Positions 55,250-64,000 of a DNA stretch of 64,000 nucleotides are shown one piece after another; the stretch's first letter is position 1, and each line of letters starts with the position of its first letter. The translations under genes and the position numbers were made by a program. This stretch comes from Ligustrum vulgare (Eukaryota; Streptophyta; Magnoliopsida; Lamiales; Oleaceae), in the NCBI GenBank assembly GCA_963555705.1, contig OY743174.1, positions 28,337,608 to 28,401,607 of the forward strand, read 5' to 3'. The notes below the pieces were generated by a model that saw only the letters and a program-made list of their open reading frames with translations, did not search any database and was not told the DNA's origin.

Positions 55250-56845
55250 GTGTGACATTAGTTCCACCAAGAAAATGGGAATAAAATATTGAAAAGTTGG
55301 AGACAAGAATTATTTTCTTGGGATATCGTTTCTTGCCTTTTTCGATATAAGAGGAGATTTGGGGACAAGAATGGGACATGAAATATTTCTTGGATATCGT
55401 CCCAAGCCTTTTTCGATGTAATAAATCAAGGTATATTGATTTGTAAAATACAGAAGCTCGTACGAGTAAAATAAATATTGTATTGAAACAGAAGTTCATA
55501 CTTACAAGTGAAATAAATATTGTATTGAACCAGAAGTTCATACGTACAAGTGAAATATATAATGTATTGAACCAGAAGTTCATCGATATTGTATTGAACC
55601 GAATGTTCATACATAGAAGTGAAATAAAACATTATTGAACCAGAAGTTCTATAATGAACGGTTATATCATAAAAAAGCCTCAAATTATTTGCTATGAGAA
55701 TAACTTGTTTAGCTTGGGAAGCTTTATTTTTTTAGAAGTGCGATATGTATACACTCCACCAAAACACACTTAGATATATGATTGAGATTATATCCCTAAA
55801 AATGAATGACATGTGTTGCGACATTTTAGTCGATAGATATAATATAAGATTTGTAAACATTATTGGGAAAACACGTCTGAAGCGTAATTATGCCTGAAGG
55901 ATAATGACAATCGATTCAAAAAATAAATATCTCTTGAATAATTGATACGATCCCTTTGAGGGACATAGTTAAATGATAAGGGATTCAGGTACATGATGAT
56001 AGAAAACATAAAGAGATCTCTATATGTTATGTATATATTGAGATGAATTGGAATCGAGAAATAAGTCGACTACATACATTACACAACTCTTTTGTGAAAA
56101 TGAGGTTGATAAAATATAAAATACTTTGGCCAAATATAAAATTCCAATGTAGGGATTATTGTTAAAGGACCTGAAGTCCAAACACTTAAATGTGTAAAGT
56201 CACCAGTTATTTGTGCAAATAAAAAATATTAAATAGTCGTAAAAGACGACTTGTTGCGCGTGAAATTTTTTCAAAGAACTGACATAATACATGGTTAATG
56301 AGACTATAATCGAAATCATTAGCTTGAGCTCTCTGATATACCAATGAGCGAGATCAAAATGTATAATTCTCATCTCGGTACTTTGGGAGTATTCTTTGAT
56401 ATACCAGTTGATCGTGGTACATTGAGATTTCAAGTAAAATGATTATAGATTATATGTCGAAATTGATATCTATTTCAATGGTTGATTATATTTATACAAA
56501 TTAGAAATTGTGATTTATGAGATGCAAGAACATACATGTATAATCATTGAAATGAAATATACCTAGAATAGTATTACTATAGAATGATACAAATAACCCT
56601 ATGATATAATATGTTGAAATTGGAGTGTACTATTATTATAAATTATATTTGATATTTGGGTAATTGATTCGAAAATGAATATCTAATTATTCACCAGAAG
56701 TGAATTCTAGAAATTGAAAATGAATATGCTTAATTATTCACTAGAGTGAATTCTATATTTGATTATTCACCAGAAGTGAAAAATGCAATCGGTAAATTAG
56801 TAAAACATTGCTTGATATAGCATGTTAAAACATTATAAATGAGCT
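55250..56845 (+). other. Copia-like internal sequence, decayed, with tandem repeats
   Basis: No intact gene. At about 55,440-55,660 there are four degenerate copies of a 40-57-bp unit with the core GTATTGAACCAGAAGTTCAT. The remainder holds short broken frames and repeated ATTCAC(C)AGAAGTGAA near 56,690-56,780. Confidence 0.5.
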
Positions 56846-57567
56846 ATGAACGATTTATATAAAGCTCATCTAAATGATATGTTTGATGAAAAGATTCAAG
56901 ATTACATCAATATACTTGTGATATTCCATGAAAGGAATAAATACACGCTGCATTCTTTTTCCTTTAGCCGAGGTTTTGTCCCACAGGGTTTTCCTAGTAA
57001 GGTTTTTAATGAGGTAGCAGTTATGGCGTATTAATGAGAATAATGAATTCTTTTTCCCTTCGCCAAGGTTTTGTCTGTCCCATAGGGCTTTCCTAACAAG
57101 GTTTTTGAGACAATATCACAGCCATTTATGAGCTATAATTTAGCAACACATTTTTGTATTGAAATGATATCAACAAATGGAGAAAGTTATAGACATCTTA
57201 TGAAAAATGTAATGATATCGACTACACACAAGGAGATTTCTATATTTCAGATAAAAGATGATATCAACATTCAAGAAGACTCGATTGCACATTTCATGGG
57301 GAGAATCATGCTGTACTCTTTTTTCCTTCGTTCAGGTTTTATCTCACTGGATTTTTACTGACAATGTTTTAATGAGGCAACACTTTAGAATTCCAAGCTT
57401 TTGCACATGATTTGATGTCATTTTGAATATCGACTTCATGATTCACAACGACCAATATCGGGGGAGCAACTGTACTCTTTTTCCTTCACTCAAGTTTTAT
57501 CCCACTGGATTTTCTTAAAAAAGTTTTAATGAGGCAGCAATTGCGTAATAGGTCATTCAAGGGGGAG
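56846..57567 (+). other. Copia-like 3' untranslated region
   Basis: Three repeats of a pattern like TTTTCCTTCGCC...GGTTTTGTCCCAC...GGTTTT, ending AATGAGGCAGCA, occur at about 56,955, 57,050, 57,325 and 57,480. Such repeats are usual just before the 3' LTR in plant copia elements. The polypurine tract AAGGGGGAG closes the region at 57,559-57,567. Small ORFs at 56,846 and 57,128 have no recognisable domain. Confidence 0.6.
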
Positions 57568-57768
57568 TGTTATAAATAATATATTTTATGTGAATGACCA
57601 ATTGCCATTATATCCCCGTTGGCTTTATGTTATTACGACTGTGCCATTATCCACTCTTATAAATAGGACCCTTATTTCATTGAATTCATACACTTGAATG
57701 AGAATGATTTCTCTCAATTCTCTCTACCTCTCTATTCTTGTTATATAGATTTTTGTAGTTTTACAATA
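57568..57768 (+). repeat. Copia-like 3' LTR (201 bp)
   Basis: Starts TGTTATAAATAAT and ends TTTTACAATA. GTTTT follows, matching the bases before the 5' LTR. Confidence 0.8.
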
Positions 57769-57773
57769 GTTTT

Positions 57774-58160
57774 TATTTGATATAATTGTATAAGTAACAC
57801 ATTTTCATAAATTTTAATCGAAATCATTATCACAGACATATTCTCGTGCACCGTACAGATGAAAGTGTTTGGTAACATTGTAGTCGTTTTTAAATTATTT
57901 TTGAGGTAAGATGTGTGTTTGAAATGTGGTGAGTGAAAATTTAGATGGTTAAAAAATAATTTTTTTTATAAATTGATTTATAAATTATAATAATAACGTT
58001 ACAAGACAGAGTAGTATAAAACAAAGGTTTTGACATCCGTCTCTTATCTTGGAGGGAGGGAGGGAGGGAGGGGGAAAGCGCCCCTATTTCGCTCCTTTGT
58101 CCCTCTAAAATTATCCACGAGTTTTCCTGATGAATCGTATCCCGTTATCCTCATTCTCTC
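57774..58160 (+). promoter_or_regulatory. Upstream region of PsbP-domain gene with G-run tract
   Basis: Unique AT-rich host sequence followed at 58,051-58,074 by five GGG runs separated by single A bases and a final GGGGG, a candidate G-quadruplex on the sense strand about 90 bp before the start codon. An out-of-frame ATG at 58,130 could act as an upstream start. No clear TATA box was found. Confidence 0.45.
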
Positions 58161-58469
58161 ATGGCCATGTCCGCAGTTCTACTCTCCGGAACTCGCACTC
58201 CCCGCCCCCGCCCCCGCCCCCGCCTTCAGCTACACGCAAACCCCAAACCCATAAAGAATTCTGTATCTTTCGACAGTCCTATTACAAGGAGGCTTGCAAT
58301 CCTCACTACCTTCACACTTTCTACGACACCTTTTATTCATAAATCTTCTTCTGCATCTGCTGAATCATTTCTTTCTGGCATTGCGAGCACTAAGTCTTGG
58401 TTCCAGTTCTATGGTGACGGATTTGCAATTCGTGTCCCACCTCAATTTCAAGATATTATGGAGGCCGAG
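58161..58469 (+). CDS. PsbP-domain chloroplast protein, first exon (partial gene)
   Basis: The first 103 codons start MAMSAVLLSGTRTP. A proline/arginine repeat (RPRPRPRPR, residues 13-21) is followed by ITRRLAILTTFTLSTT and an ASA-type cleavage site: a twin-arginine, hydrophobic thylakoid-lumen transit signal. SWFQFYGDGFAIRVPPQFQD follows, the beginning of a PsbP domain as in lumenal PsbP-domain proteins of photosystem assembly. After GAG at 58,467-58,469 comes GTGGGTCTG, a plausible donor; continuing the frame gives only hydrophobic residues and a stop at 58,511. The remaining exons are not found in the window. Which PsbP-domain protein it is cannot be settled from this part. Confidence 0.7.
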
Positions 58470-58551
58470 GTGGGTCTGCTGTTATTATTATTCCTTTTCT
58501 TCCTTACTTAATTGCTTGCTCCAGACCCTCATATCTTAATAATTATAATTA

Positions 58552-58622
<71 letters not shown>

Positions 58623-58799
58623 TACAATAGTCGTTATCAAAATACCACATAGTTTTTCGCCAAAAAATATTTTCTAAATTTGAAAATTTTTTGCTTAAAA
58701 AATGATATTTTAAAGGGGGTTTTAGTTAAATAAGCTTGACAATCAATATCTTGTAATATAGACTTCTTTATTGAAAAGTCAAAATTACCCTTAATGAAT
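58470..58799 (+). other. Start of PsbP-domain gene intron with (TA)n
   Basis: From the donor at 58,470 the sequence turns AT-rich and includes about 30 TA repeats (58,557-58,617). It then runs into the pararetrovirus-like sequence around 58,800. The exact integration point is not visible by eye. Confidence 0.6.
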
Positions 58800-58822
58800 A
58801 AATTGCAAGGTATATCCTTTTT

Positions 58823-59224
58823 TTATTCTGGTTGGTTTAACTCAGGACTAATTATTTGGACTTTTCGTAATTCTTTCAATTGTTTTAAATACTCTTTATA
58901 TTTTGATAATTTTTCAAAGATTTTGGGATGATCATTCTTAGTTATATATCCTAGTACTATTCCTTCCGATACTTCTTCTTTTATGTCCTTATGTTCGAGT
59001 GATATATTATAAACTATATTTATTTTGGCAGTTTCAACTGAGTTAAATATTATATTATTTATGCAAGCGTAATCAATATTTTTATATATTTCTTCTAATT
59101 TGGACTGGGTAACAGAATATATGTCTTGATATTTTTCAGTAATAGTTAATAAAAACGAAATATCTTTATTATCCAAATACAATTTATCACAATCACTAGA
59201 AGTCAATGCTTGTGAAGTGTTCAT
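58823..59224 (-). pseudogene. Pararetroviral ORF after the small leader ORF, unassigned
   Basis: 133 residues, starting MNTSQALTSSD, rich in Lys/Glu/Ile. It has a coiled-coil-like end (KLSKYKEYLKQLKEL) and stops near the edge of the viral sequence. By position it is the second ORF after the leader. No domain recognised; it may be truncated by the integration. Confidence 0.4.
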
Positions 59225-59343
59225 AAATTCAAACGATCAGGTTGATCAGGATTATGCCTAACTATTCTATTTTCTTGATCTAAATTTCGTAAAACTAAAC
59301 CTGAGAATCTAATTTCAGTATTTTCTTGTAACCAAATTAGATG

Positions 59344-59571
59344 TTATTGTTGTTCGTACTGATGATATTTGATGGTATTTAGTATTTTTTTCCACTTTTC
59401 TTGATTATTTTCTTGTTTTAATTCTCTGAGAAGTTTTTCTATCTCTCCGGATCTTAAATCAAAAGTATTATCTTTAACAATTCTAAGTCTCTCTATATCT
59501 TCTCTATCACCATTGTTCATAATTAAAAATAACAAGCATGTAGAAGCATATGAGTAAAAACATGTAATCAA
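59344..59571 (-). pseudogene. Small pararetroviral ORF at end of leader, unassigned
   Basis: 75 residues from the first ATG, more likely 58 residues from the internal MNNGDRED start, charged and helical (IEKLLRELKQENNQEKW). It lies directly after the long leader and before the ORF at 59,224, as the first ORF in a caulimovirid genome would. Function unknown. Confidence 0.35.
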
Positions 59572-60310
59572 AGTATGTAAATGGCAGTAAGTAAGCTTAC
59601 AGTAATCAAATAGAAATAATCAGGTTTTCCCTCCAGTGTCGTCCTATAGCTGCCTTGCATGTACTCAATCAAACATTTGAATCAAATGAATATTAGATGT
59701 TTTTTAATAAATTGGGTCCACAACTGCTTCCGCAAAAAGTTTTTCAATCAAGGTTGCATTTCTCATTCTAGAGAACTAGCCGTGTTTCCACAGACGCTAT
59801 TTAACAGTATTCAGAGTCTCTGTTTTCACCCCTATCTCGACTCCTTTCAGAACTTTACCTTACTTAGAACTTTTTCAAAACTACATGTTTTAAAAAAAAC
59901 AAGTTTTAAAACTGAAATAAAGCTCAAATATTATCCCAAAATGCCACAACACATCAAAAGGCTAACGGGATTTCTGCTGAGCAACAGATTCTTCAAAGAA
60001 GAAAACTCATTTTGGAAAGTATCAATACTGCCGGGGGTCATGAGAAACTTAATGAAAACCTCTTTTAAGAAAGTTTTGATAAAAACTCAAACATCATTTC
60101 ATTCATAGATTAACATTGTACATACTGCAAATTATATACAGACACATTTGGTACTCACCTTATGAAGTTTAGAACTCCATAAGTGATTACCTTATTACAA
60201 ACTTTGATATCTTCAGACTATCTACTAATATTTTTCTTGAATACAAGTGGTGTAAACAAGTTTTGAATAAAAGAGTACAAGTGCTTGATTCAGATATTTC
60301 GGGATGCTTC
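59572..60310 (-). other. Pararetroviral leader region
   Basis: About 740 nt between the TATA box and the first ORF on the minus strand, with several short upstream ATG frames. Caulimovirids typically have such structured leaders bypassed by ribosome shunting. The plus-strand ORF at 59,659-60,108 is antisense and has no domain. I did not find a clear tRNA-Met primer site. Confidence 0.4.
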
Positions 60311-60329
60311 TTCACTGAATCTCTTCCCC

Positions 60330-60338
60330 CTTTTATAG
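60330..60338 (-). promoter_or_regulatory. Pararetroviral TATA box
   Basis: CTATAAAAG on the minus strand, followed by GGGGAAGAG and an AAGCA-containing start region, in the position of the genome-length RNA promoter between the last ORF and the leader. Confidence 0.5.
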
Positions 60339-60510
60339 AGGTCCTGAATTATATTTCTCCCCCTTTTTTGTGACCAGAAAGTCCTCTTATCTCTTCTGCA
60401 ATAAATTTCTTGTTGAGTAGTCATCAACCACTTTTTTCGGTACATTTATTTTTCTTGCTAGCTGGCTTCAATAATTCTTGACAAAGTTATCTTCCGGATT
60501 GTGACAAAAC

Positions 60511-60650
60511 ACCACAACTTTTCTTTAATAAAGAGACTTTATTAAAGTAGTGAGTGAAGAGTCCTTGTCATGACAGCTACCTTTCATTATCTTCTTGTTG
60601 TTTAGTGACCACAGTTTTTCTTTAATAAATGACTTTATTAAAGTAGTGAT
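60511..60650 (-). promoter_or_regulatory. Duplicated hairpin motif upstream of pararetroviral TATA
   Basis: Two copies of a 42-bp segment (60,511-60,552 and 60,608-60,650) contain CTTTAATAAAG facing CTTTATTAAAG across 3 bases (60,523-60,547, perfect 11-bp arms; 60,620-60,643, 10-bp arms). They lie 170-310 bp upstream of the TATA box in transcript orientation, where enhancer repeats are expected. Confidence 0.5.
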
Positions 60651-60672
60651 AAAAGGTCACTATTTGGCATCA

Positions 60673-60945
60673 TTATTTTTCCATCCTTGAGTCAAAGAAC
60701 TCTGCAGGGAATTCTGTAATATCGAGTGATGCATGGCTCATATCTTCAATAAGACAGTGTTTACACTTATGCTCTGGATGGTCCCACATTATCTTGCATA
60801 GCTCTTTGCGCATAGTTTCACTACCACTTACTTCATTGATAATAATTTTCTCAAGTATGTGGTCCAATTCACAAATATCTACTTCTTTAGATGGCAATCT
60901 TGCATTGGAGTAGATTATATGATCATCTGAAGGACATAACCACAT
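60673..60945 (-). pseudogene. Pararetroviral downstream ORF remnant, 3' part
   Basis: 90 residues, starting MWLCPSDDHIIYSNARL and ending before the promoter. It contains a histidine/cysteine cluster (HPEHKCKHC, residues 54-62) that could be part of a metal site. Together with 61,253-61,786 it may be the remains of the separate ORF (inclusion-body/transactivator position) after RNase H. Not otherwise recognised. Confidence 0.35.
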
Positions 60946-61252
60946 TTTTTCTTTTTAAGAAATAACTTGGCTTAAATTATCAAATATTTCTTTATATCCT
61001 TTAACTCTTCCGTAAGAAATCATGTTAAAAATATCTTCATATCCATTCTTAACAACTTTTTGGCTAGTTGGTAAGAAGTGTTAGTTTGTGATCCCTATCT
61101 TGATACAATGAAATGATGGGATCATTGTTCCTTCATATTTATGTTCGTACTTTTGATAACTTCAGTAAATCTTCGGACTGCCTTTTTAACATCTATGGGA
61201 AGCTATGAAATTTTCCTTAGATCTTTGCTTGGATATATGCAGAGTATATTCC

Positions 61253-61786
61253 CTAGTTCAAAGCAATTTTGAACCAATTAGCTGGCACTCCTGGATAGAA
61301 ATTTATCTTATTGTATTTTCCATAGTGTAAGGTCTTCATCCATTTCCTTACTTCGAGATACCAATCTGACAGTATATTGAAAATAACAATAAAGAAGAGA
61401 ACTTCATAGTTATCTTTGTTTGGGAATTTTTGTTCGTGGCAAACTTTTACCACATTTTTTGGATTTATTTGCTCAATACGGGTTTTGGAATCAATTTCAT
61501 TTCTCTGTAAAGAGGTTTCCATAACCTTCTTGGTATCTTGATTATCCTTCTTGAATGAAGGCTTTACATCTGTTTCCATATTTTCAGTACAAACATTAGG
61601 ATTAATTTTTCCCTGTGAAGGGGTTCCTAATATTATCTTGTCTTTCCCTTTATCCTCGGGAAGAGCGCTAGTATTCATAAGACCCGGTGAAGGGTTACTA
61701 GACTTTGTACAAGTATTTTCTGTCGAATGGGCTATCTTGGTACTGCCCAGAAGGCTTTCTTGTATATTTTGAATTTGCATCTCCAA
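61253..61786 (-). pseudogene. Pararetroviral downstream ORF remnant, 5' part
   Basis: 177 residues. The N-terminal 110 are polar and low-complexity (many Ser, Thr, Lys); the C-terminal part is aromatic-rich, with YLEVRKWMKTLHYGKY and a FYPGVPANWFK segment. It follows RNase H on the minus strand. Position suggests the transactivator/inclusion protein of caulimovirus-like genera, but I have no decisive motif. The region 60,946-61,252 continues in broken frames. Confidence 0.35.
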
Positions 61787-61802
61787 ACAAGAGACTTTAA
61801 GT

Positions 61803-62519
61803 TCAAGTATCTGGACTTTTGTCTTTTATTCCTTTAGCTCCATCTCTGCTAAGATAATCAGGAAGAAAATTAGACTGTCCTTTAATATATTCAATATCAA
61901 ACTTGAAATATGAAAACCATATCTGGATTCTGATAATGTATCTATTGGCAATAGATGGATCGACATTATTTTTTAAAAATGCTTTAACTTGTGTATTATC
62001 AATTCTAATCAAGAACTTTTTTGGTAGCAAGTAATCTTCATATTTTTGTACTCCTCGCTTCACAGCAATGAGCTCTTTTCTATTTGTTTCATGCCTCGTT
62101 TCAACATCTTTGAATGTTCCTGATGTATATCCTGCAAGTATTTCAGGACAAGAACAATTCTTTTCACATTTATATTCTTTATGGTTCTTTTTTACCTTAA
62201 GTACTGCTCCCTAGTAGTTATCTGAAGCGTCAGTTTCAAGGATAAATAAATCTTCTTCCTGTGGAATAATAAGTTTTGGTAGATTTTTTAATTCATCTTT
62301 TACCTTCCTGATGTTTTTACGATCTTGTTCATCCTAAGACCGCATTACATTTTTCCTTAATTTTGGAAGGAAGTAATTTTTTAACTTGGCACAATTTTCA
62401 ATAAATCCTTCAGCATAATTTAATATACCGAGGAAACTTTGTAAATGTTTTTTATCATTGATTTCTTCAGGAAAATCTTGAAGTTTTTCACCAATATGAG
62501 ATTGCAGTTGCAATTCTCC
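61803..62519 (-). pseudogene. Pararetroviral RNase H remnant
   Basis: The 62,063-61,803 frame has FLIRIDNTQVKAFL, containing a catalytic-type Asp, and ends FDIEYIKGQSNFLPDYLSRD, the characteristic end of caulimovirid RNase H. The upstream part to 62,519 holds the RT/RNase H connection in several frames, interrupted by stops. Confidence 0.7.
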
Positions 62520-63138
62520 TTATTTTATAAATAATTCAAGAAATTCTATCTCTGTTTTTGTTATCTTAGCTTTCTTTTGAGAAAGTGTAATACCGTATTT
62601 TTTAATGATATAACAAAACTTTTCAAGATGTTCAATATGTTCGTTCATATCTTTTGAATGAATAAGTAAATCATCTATGTAGACAATAAAAAAATGAGTA
62701 ATAGGTTTTATTACCTCATCCATTCTTCTTTGGAATAAATATCTGTGGTGCATTTTTCAATCAAAATGACATTATATTCCATTCAAATTGGCCTAAAGGA
62801 TTAGGAGTGCTAAATGCAGTTAAAGATTTGCTATCTTCTGTGAGCATAATTTGCCAAAATCCTGATTTACAATCGAACTTTAAAAATATCTTTTTGTTTT
62901 GTACTTGTTTAATAAGAATGTCCTTATTTGGTAAGTAATATCTATCAAATTTTGTAACTTTGTTTAGCCTTTTATAGTTAATCACCATTTTGGCTTTTCC
63001 TCTTTTTATTTCACTATGTTTCCTAACCATAATTGCTGGACTACTATGTGGACTTTTACTAGGCCTAATTAGTTTGGCTTCTAGTAATTCTTTTATTTGG
63101 ATTTTAAATTCCTCTAGGTCTTCAACACTATATTTCAT
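62520..63138 (-). pseudogene. Pararetroviral reverse transcriptase remnant
   Basis: The 63,138-62,761 frame holds AKMVINYKRLNKVT, KDILIKQVQNKKIFLKFD (first catalytic Asp) and SGFWQIML. After a break near 62,755 the next frame has VYIDDLLIHSKD with the catalytic YIDD at 62,670-62,681. The fingers and palm order is complete, but the break makes the enzyme non-functional. Confidence 0.8.
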
Positions 63139-63142
63139 CGGT

Positions 63143-63523
63143 TTAACTCTTACTACAATATCTGATTTTATAAGCTCTATCTTGGCTTTTAACCTTATTT
63201 GTATCCCATTTTTCTAATGGGTTTTCAGAATAAGTTTCAGAAATTTCTTTTCTAAAATTTTCTAGCTTATCGTCTATTGTCATTTTTAGCACATTAATTG
63301 GTTTAAATTTTTCTGTACTCCAACATCCACCACGCTGGGTTGAGGAGCTCTGATGATTAATTTCTTTGTAAACTATGCTTACAACTCTTGTAATTTTAGG
63401 TGTAAATATTTTATGTGCACAAGGTGTTGTGAACATATATTTATCAATAAATTGAGTAAAATGTGCATATTTTAATAGGATATTTTGTCCTAATAAAATA
63501 TCACATCCAATTGTAGTTGACAT
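63143..63523 (-). pseudogene. Pararetroviral aspartic-protease region remnant
   Basis: 126 residues with GCDILLGQNILLKYAHFTQF near the start, the C-terminal hydrophobic motif of a retropepsin domain, followed by a linker. A frameshift near 63,180 separates it from RT. The active-site Asp triplet is not inside this frame. Confidence 0.55.
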
Positions 63524-64000
63524 ATATATATTATCAACAAATACTTCTCTAAGAGATATTAGAAAAGGTATTTGTGTAGCATATTTGCTATATATTATCT
63601 TGTTTCCTCCTGTAGTTGTGGCAGTTACAACTTTCTTTGAGTCATATTTCCAATATTCAGATGGTAGTACATTTGGTAAACAAAGGTTTTATTTTACAAT
63701 AATTTTTTAAATTGAGTATAACTTCAATATATGGGATTGGTATTTATTATCTTTTCCATGGTAACAATGATCTCATATTTTCATCTATGCCTGGTATAAT
63801 AACTGGATTTTCTTCAAGTGTTATTTTTATATATCCCTGACATATTTTGTAAGGGCTTATTTTTTCAAGAAAGCTCATTCCTAGTAATACAGGTGTTTGG
63901 CTAAGTCCATAATTATCATCCTTATATAGGATTATTTTTGTTTTATGTTCACTTTGATTCTCTCCTATAATTATAAGAGGGAAATTTAGATATCTTTTTA
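63524..64000 (-). pseudogene. Pararetroviral coding sequence upstream of protease, broken
   Basis: Minus-strand frames are short, but one near 63,960-63,780 reads YGLSQTPVLLGMSFLEKISP, a further hydrophobic LLGM-type motif. It may belong to the protease or the protein before it. The window ends here, so coat and movement proteins are not seen. Confidence 0.35.

Larger units (their letters stand above)
41897..57768 (+). mobile_element. Ty1/copia-like element, heavily nested, TSD GTTTT
   Basis: Short LTRs at 41,897-42,106 and 57,568-57,768 are about 90 percent alike by eye and start TGTTATAAATAATATATTTT. GTTTT flanks them at 41,892-41,896 and 57,769-57,773. After the 5' LTR comes CGTTATTAGCACGA, a start seen in many plant copia elements, and before the 3' LTR the polypurine tract AAGGGGGAG. 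Its own internal sequence is 42,107 to about 43,730 and about 55,250 to 57,567; everything between is later insertion or capture. I see no copia reverse transcriptase or integrase, so it is non-autonomous or decayed. Confidence 0.75.
58800..64000 (-). mobile_element. Endogenous caulimovirid-like pararetrovirus, partial and decayed
   Basis: Minus-strand order (right to left): protease, reverse transcriptase, RNase H, two downstream ORF remnants, a promoter with TATA box, a long AT-rich leader, then two small ORFs. That is a circularly permuted caulimovirid arrangement without LTRs or integrase. A separate ORF after RNase H and before the promoter is as in the caulimovirus-like rather than badnavirus-like genera. 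Frameshifts and stops break the pol region, so this is an old copy and not a viable genome. Both ends of the original integration are uncertain; the right end is outside the window. Confidence 0.75.

Noticed and set aside
59659..60108. Plus-strand ORF of 149 codons
   Set aside because: Antisense to the pararetroviral leader, no recognisable domain, unlikely to be a gene.

Overview
The window looks like repeat-rich nuclear DNA of a flowering plant, most likely a eudicot. It is AT-rich, has no bacterial gene organisation, and is built from nested Ty3/gypsy and Ty1/copia LTR retrotransposons, hAT DNA transposons and an endogenous caulimovirid-like pararetrovirus. One ordinary nuclear gene is visible: the first exon of a plastid PsbP-domain protein near position 58,200. 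Nothing was searched. Family names rest on motifs, LTR termini, primer-binding sites and target-site duplications (TSDs) read by eye.

Layout. 1-14,261: LTR pieces and a decayed minus-strand Ty3/gypsy element (reverse transcriptase, protease, zinc knuckle), broken by a 659-bp hAT MITE and by plus-strand family-1 elements; one family-1 LTR holds about 21 copies of a 49-bp satellite. 14,262-34,745: an older LTR-type region contains a family-2 solo LTR (TSD TCAAT), and that LTR is split by a 15.4-kb family-1 compound element (17,186-32,563, TSD CGTAA) with the order LTR-internal-LTR-internal-LTR. Its internal regions lack gag-pol. Each carries two intact plus-strand genes: a small cysteine-rich protein like carlavirus nucleic-acid-binding proteins, and an intronless LONELY GUY (LOG) cytokinin-activating enzyme. 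34,746-41,364: a family-1 solo LTR (TSD ATTTA) split by a 3.9-kb hAT element with a broken transposase (TSD CTTAATTC). 41,897-57,768: a copia-like element (TSD GTTTT) swollen by nested DNA. This includes a third, decayed copy of the cysteine-rich-protein/LOG cassette, itself split by a 9.8-kb insertion (TSD TTTAC) with inverted tRNA-like arms, a decayed family-2 gypsy element and a family-3 element that has a partial inversion. 57,774-58,800: host DNA with the PsbP-domain exon and start of its intron. 58,800-64,000: minus-strand endogenous pararetrovirus (protease, RT, RNase H, downstream ORFs, promoter, long leader), apparently in or beside that intron.

The most interesting content is the repeated cassette pairing a virus-like zinc-finger protein with a cytokinin-activating enzyme. 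Both are open in two copies, each has its own TATA-like motif, and they are followed by a triple hairpin repeat, all inside a non-autonomous LTR retrotransposon and antisense to it. If expressed, the LOG would release active cytokinin and the zinc-finger protein could act on RNA or gene expression; that joint role is inference.
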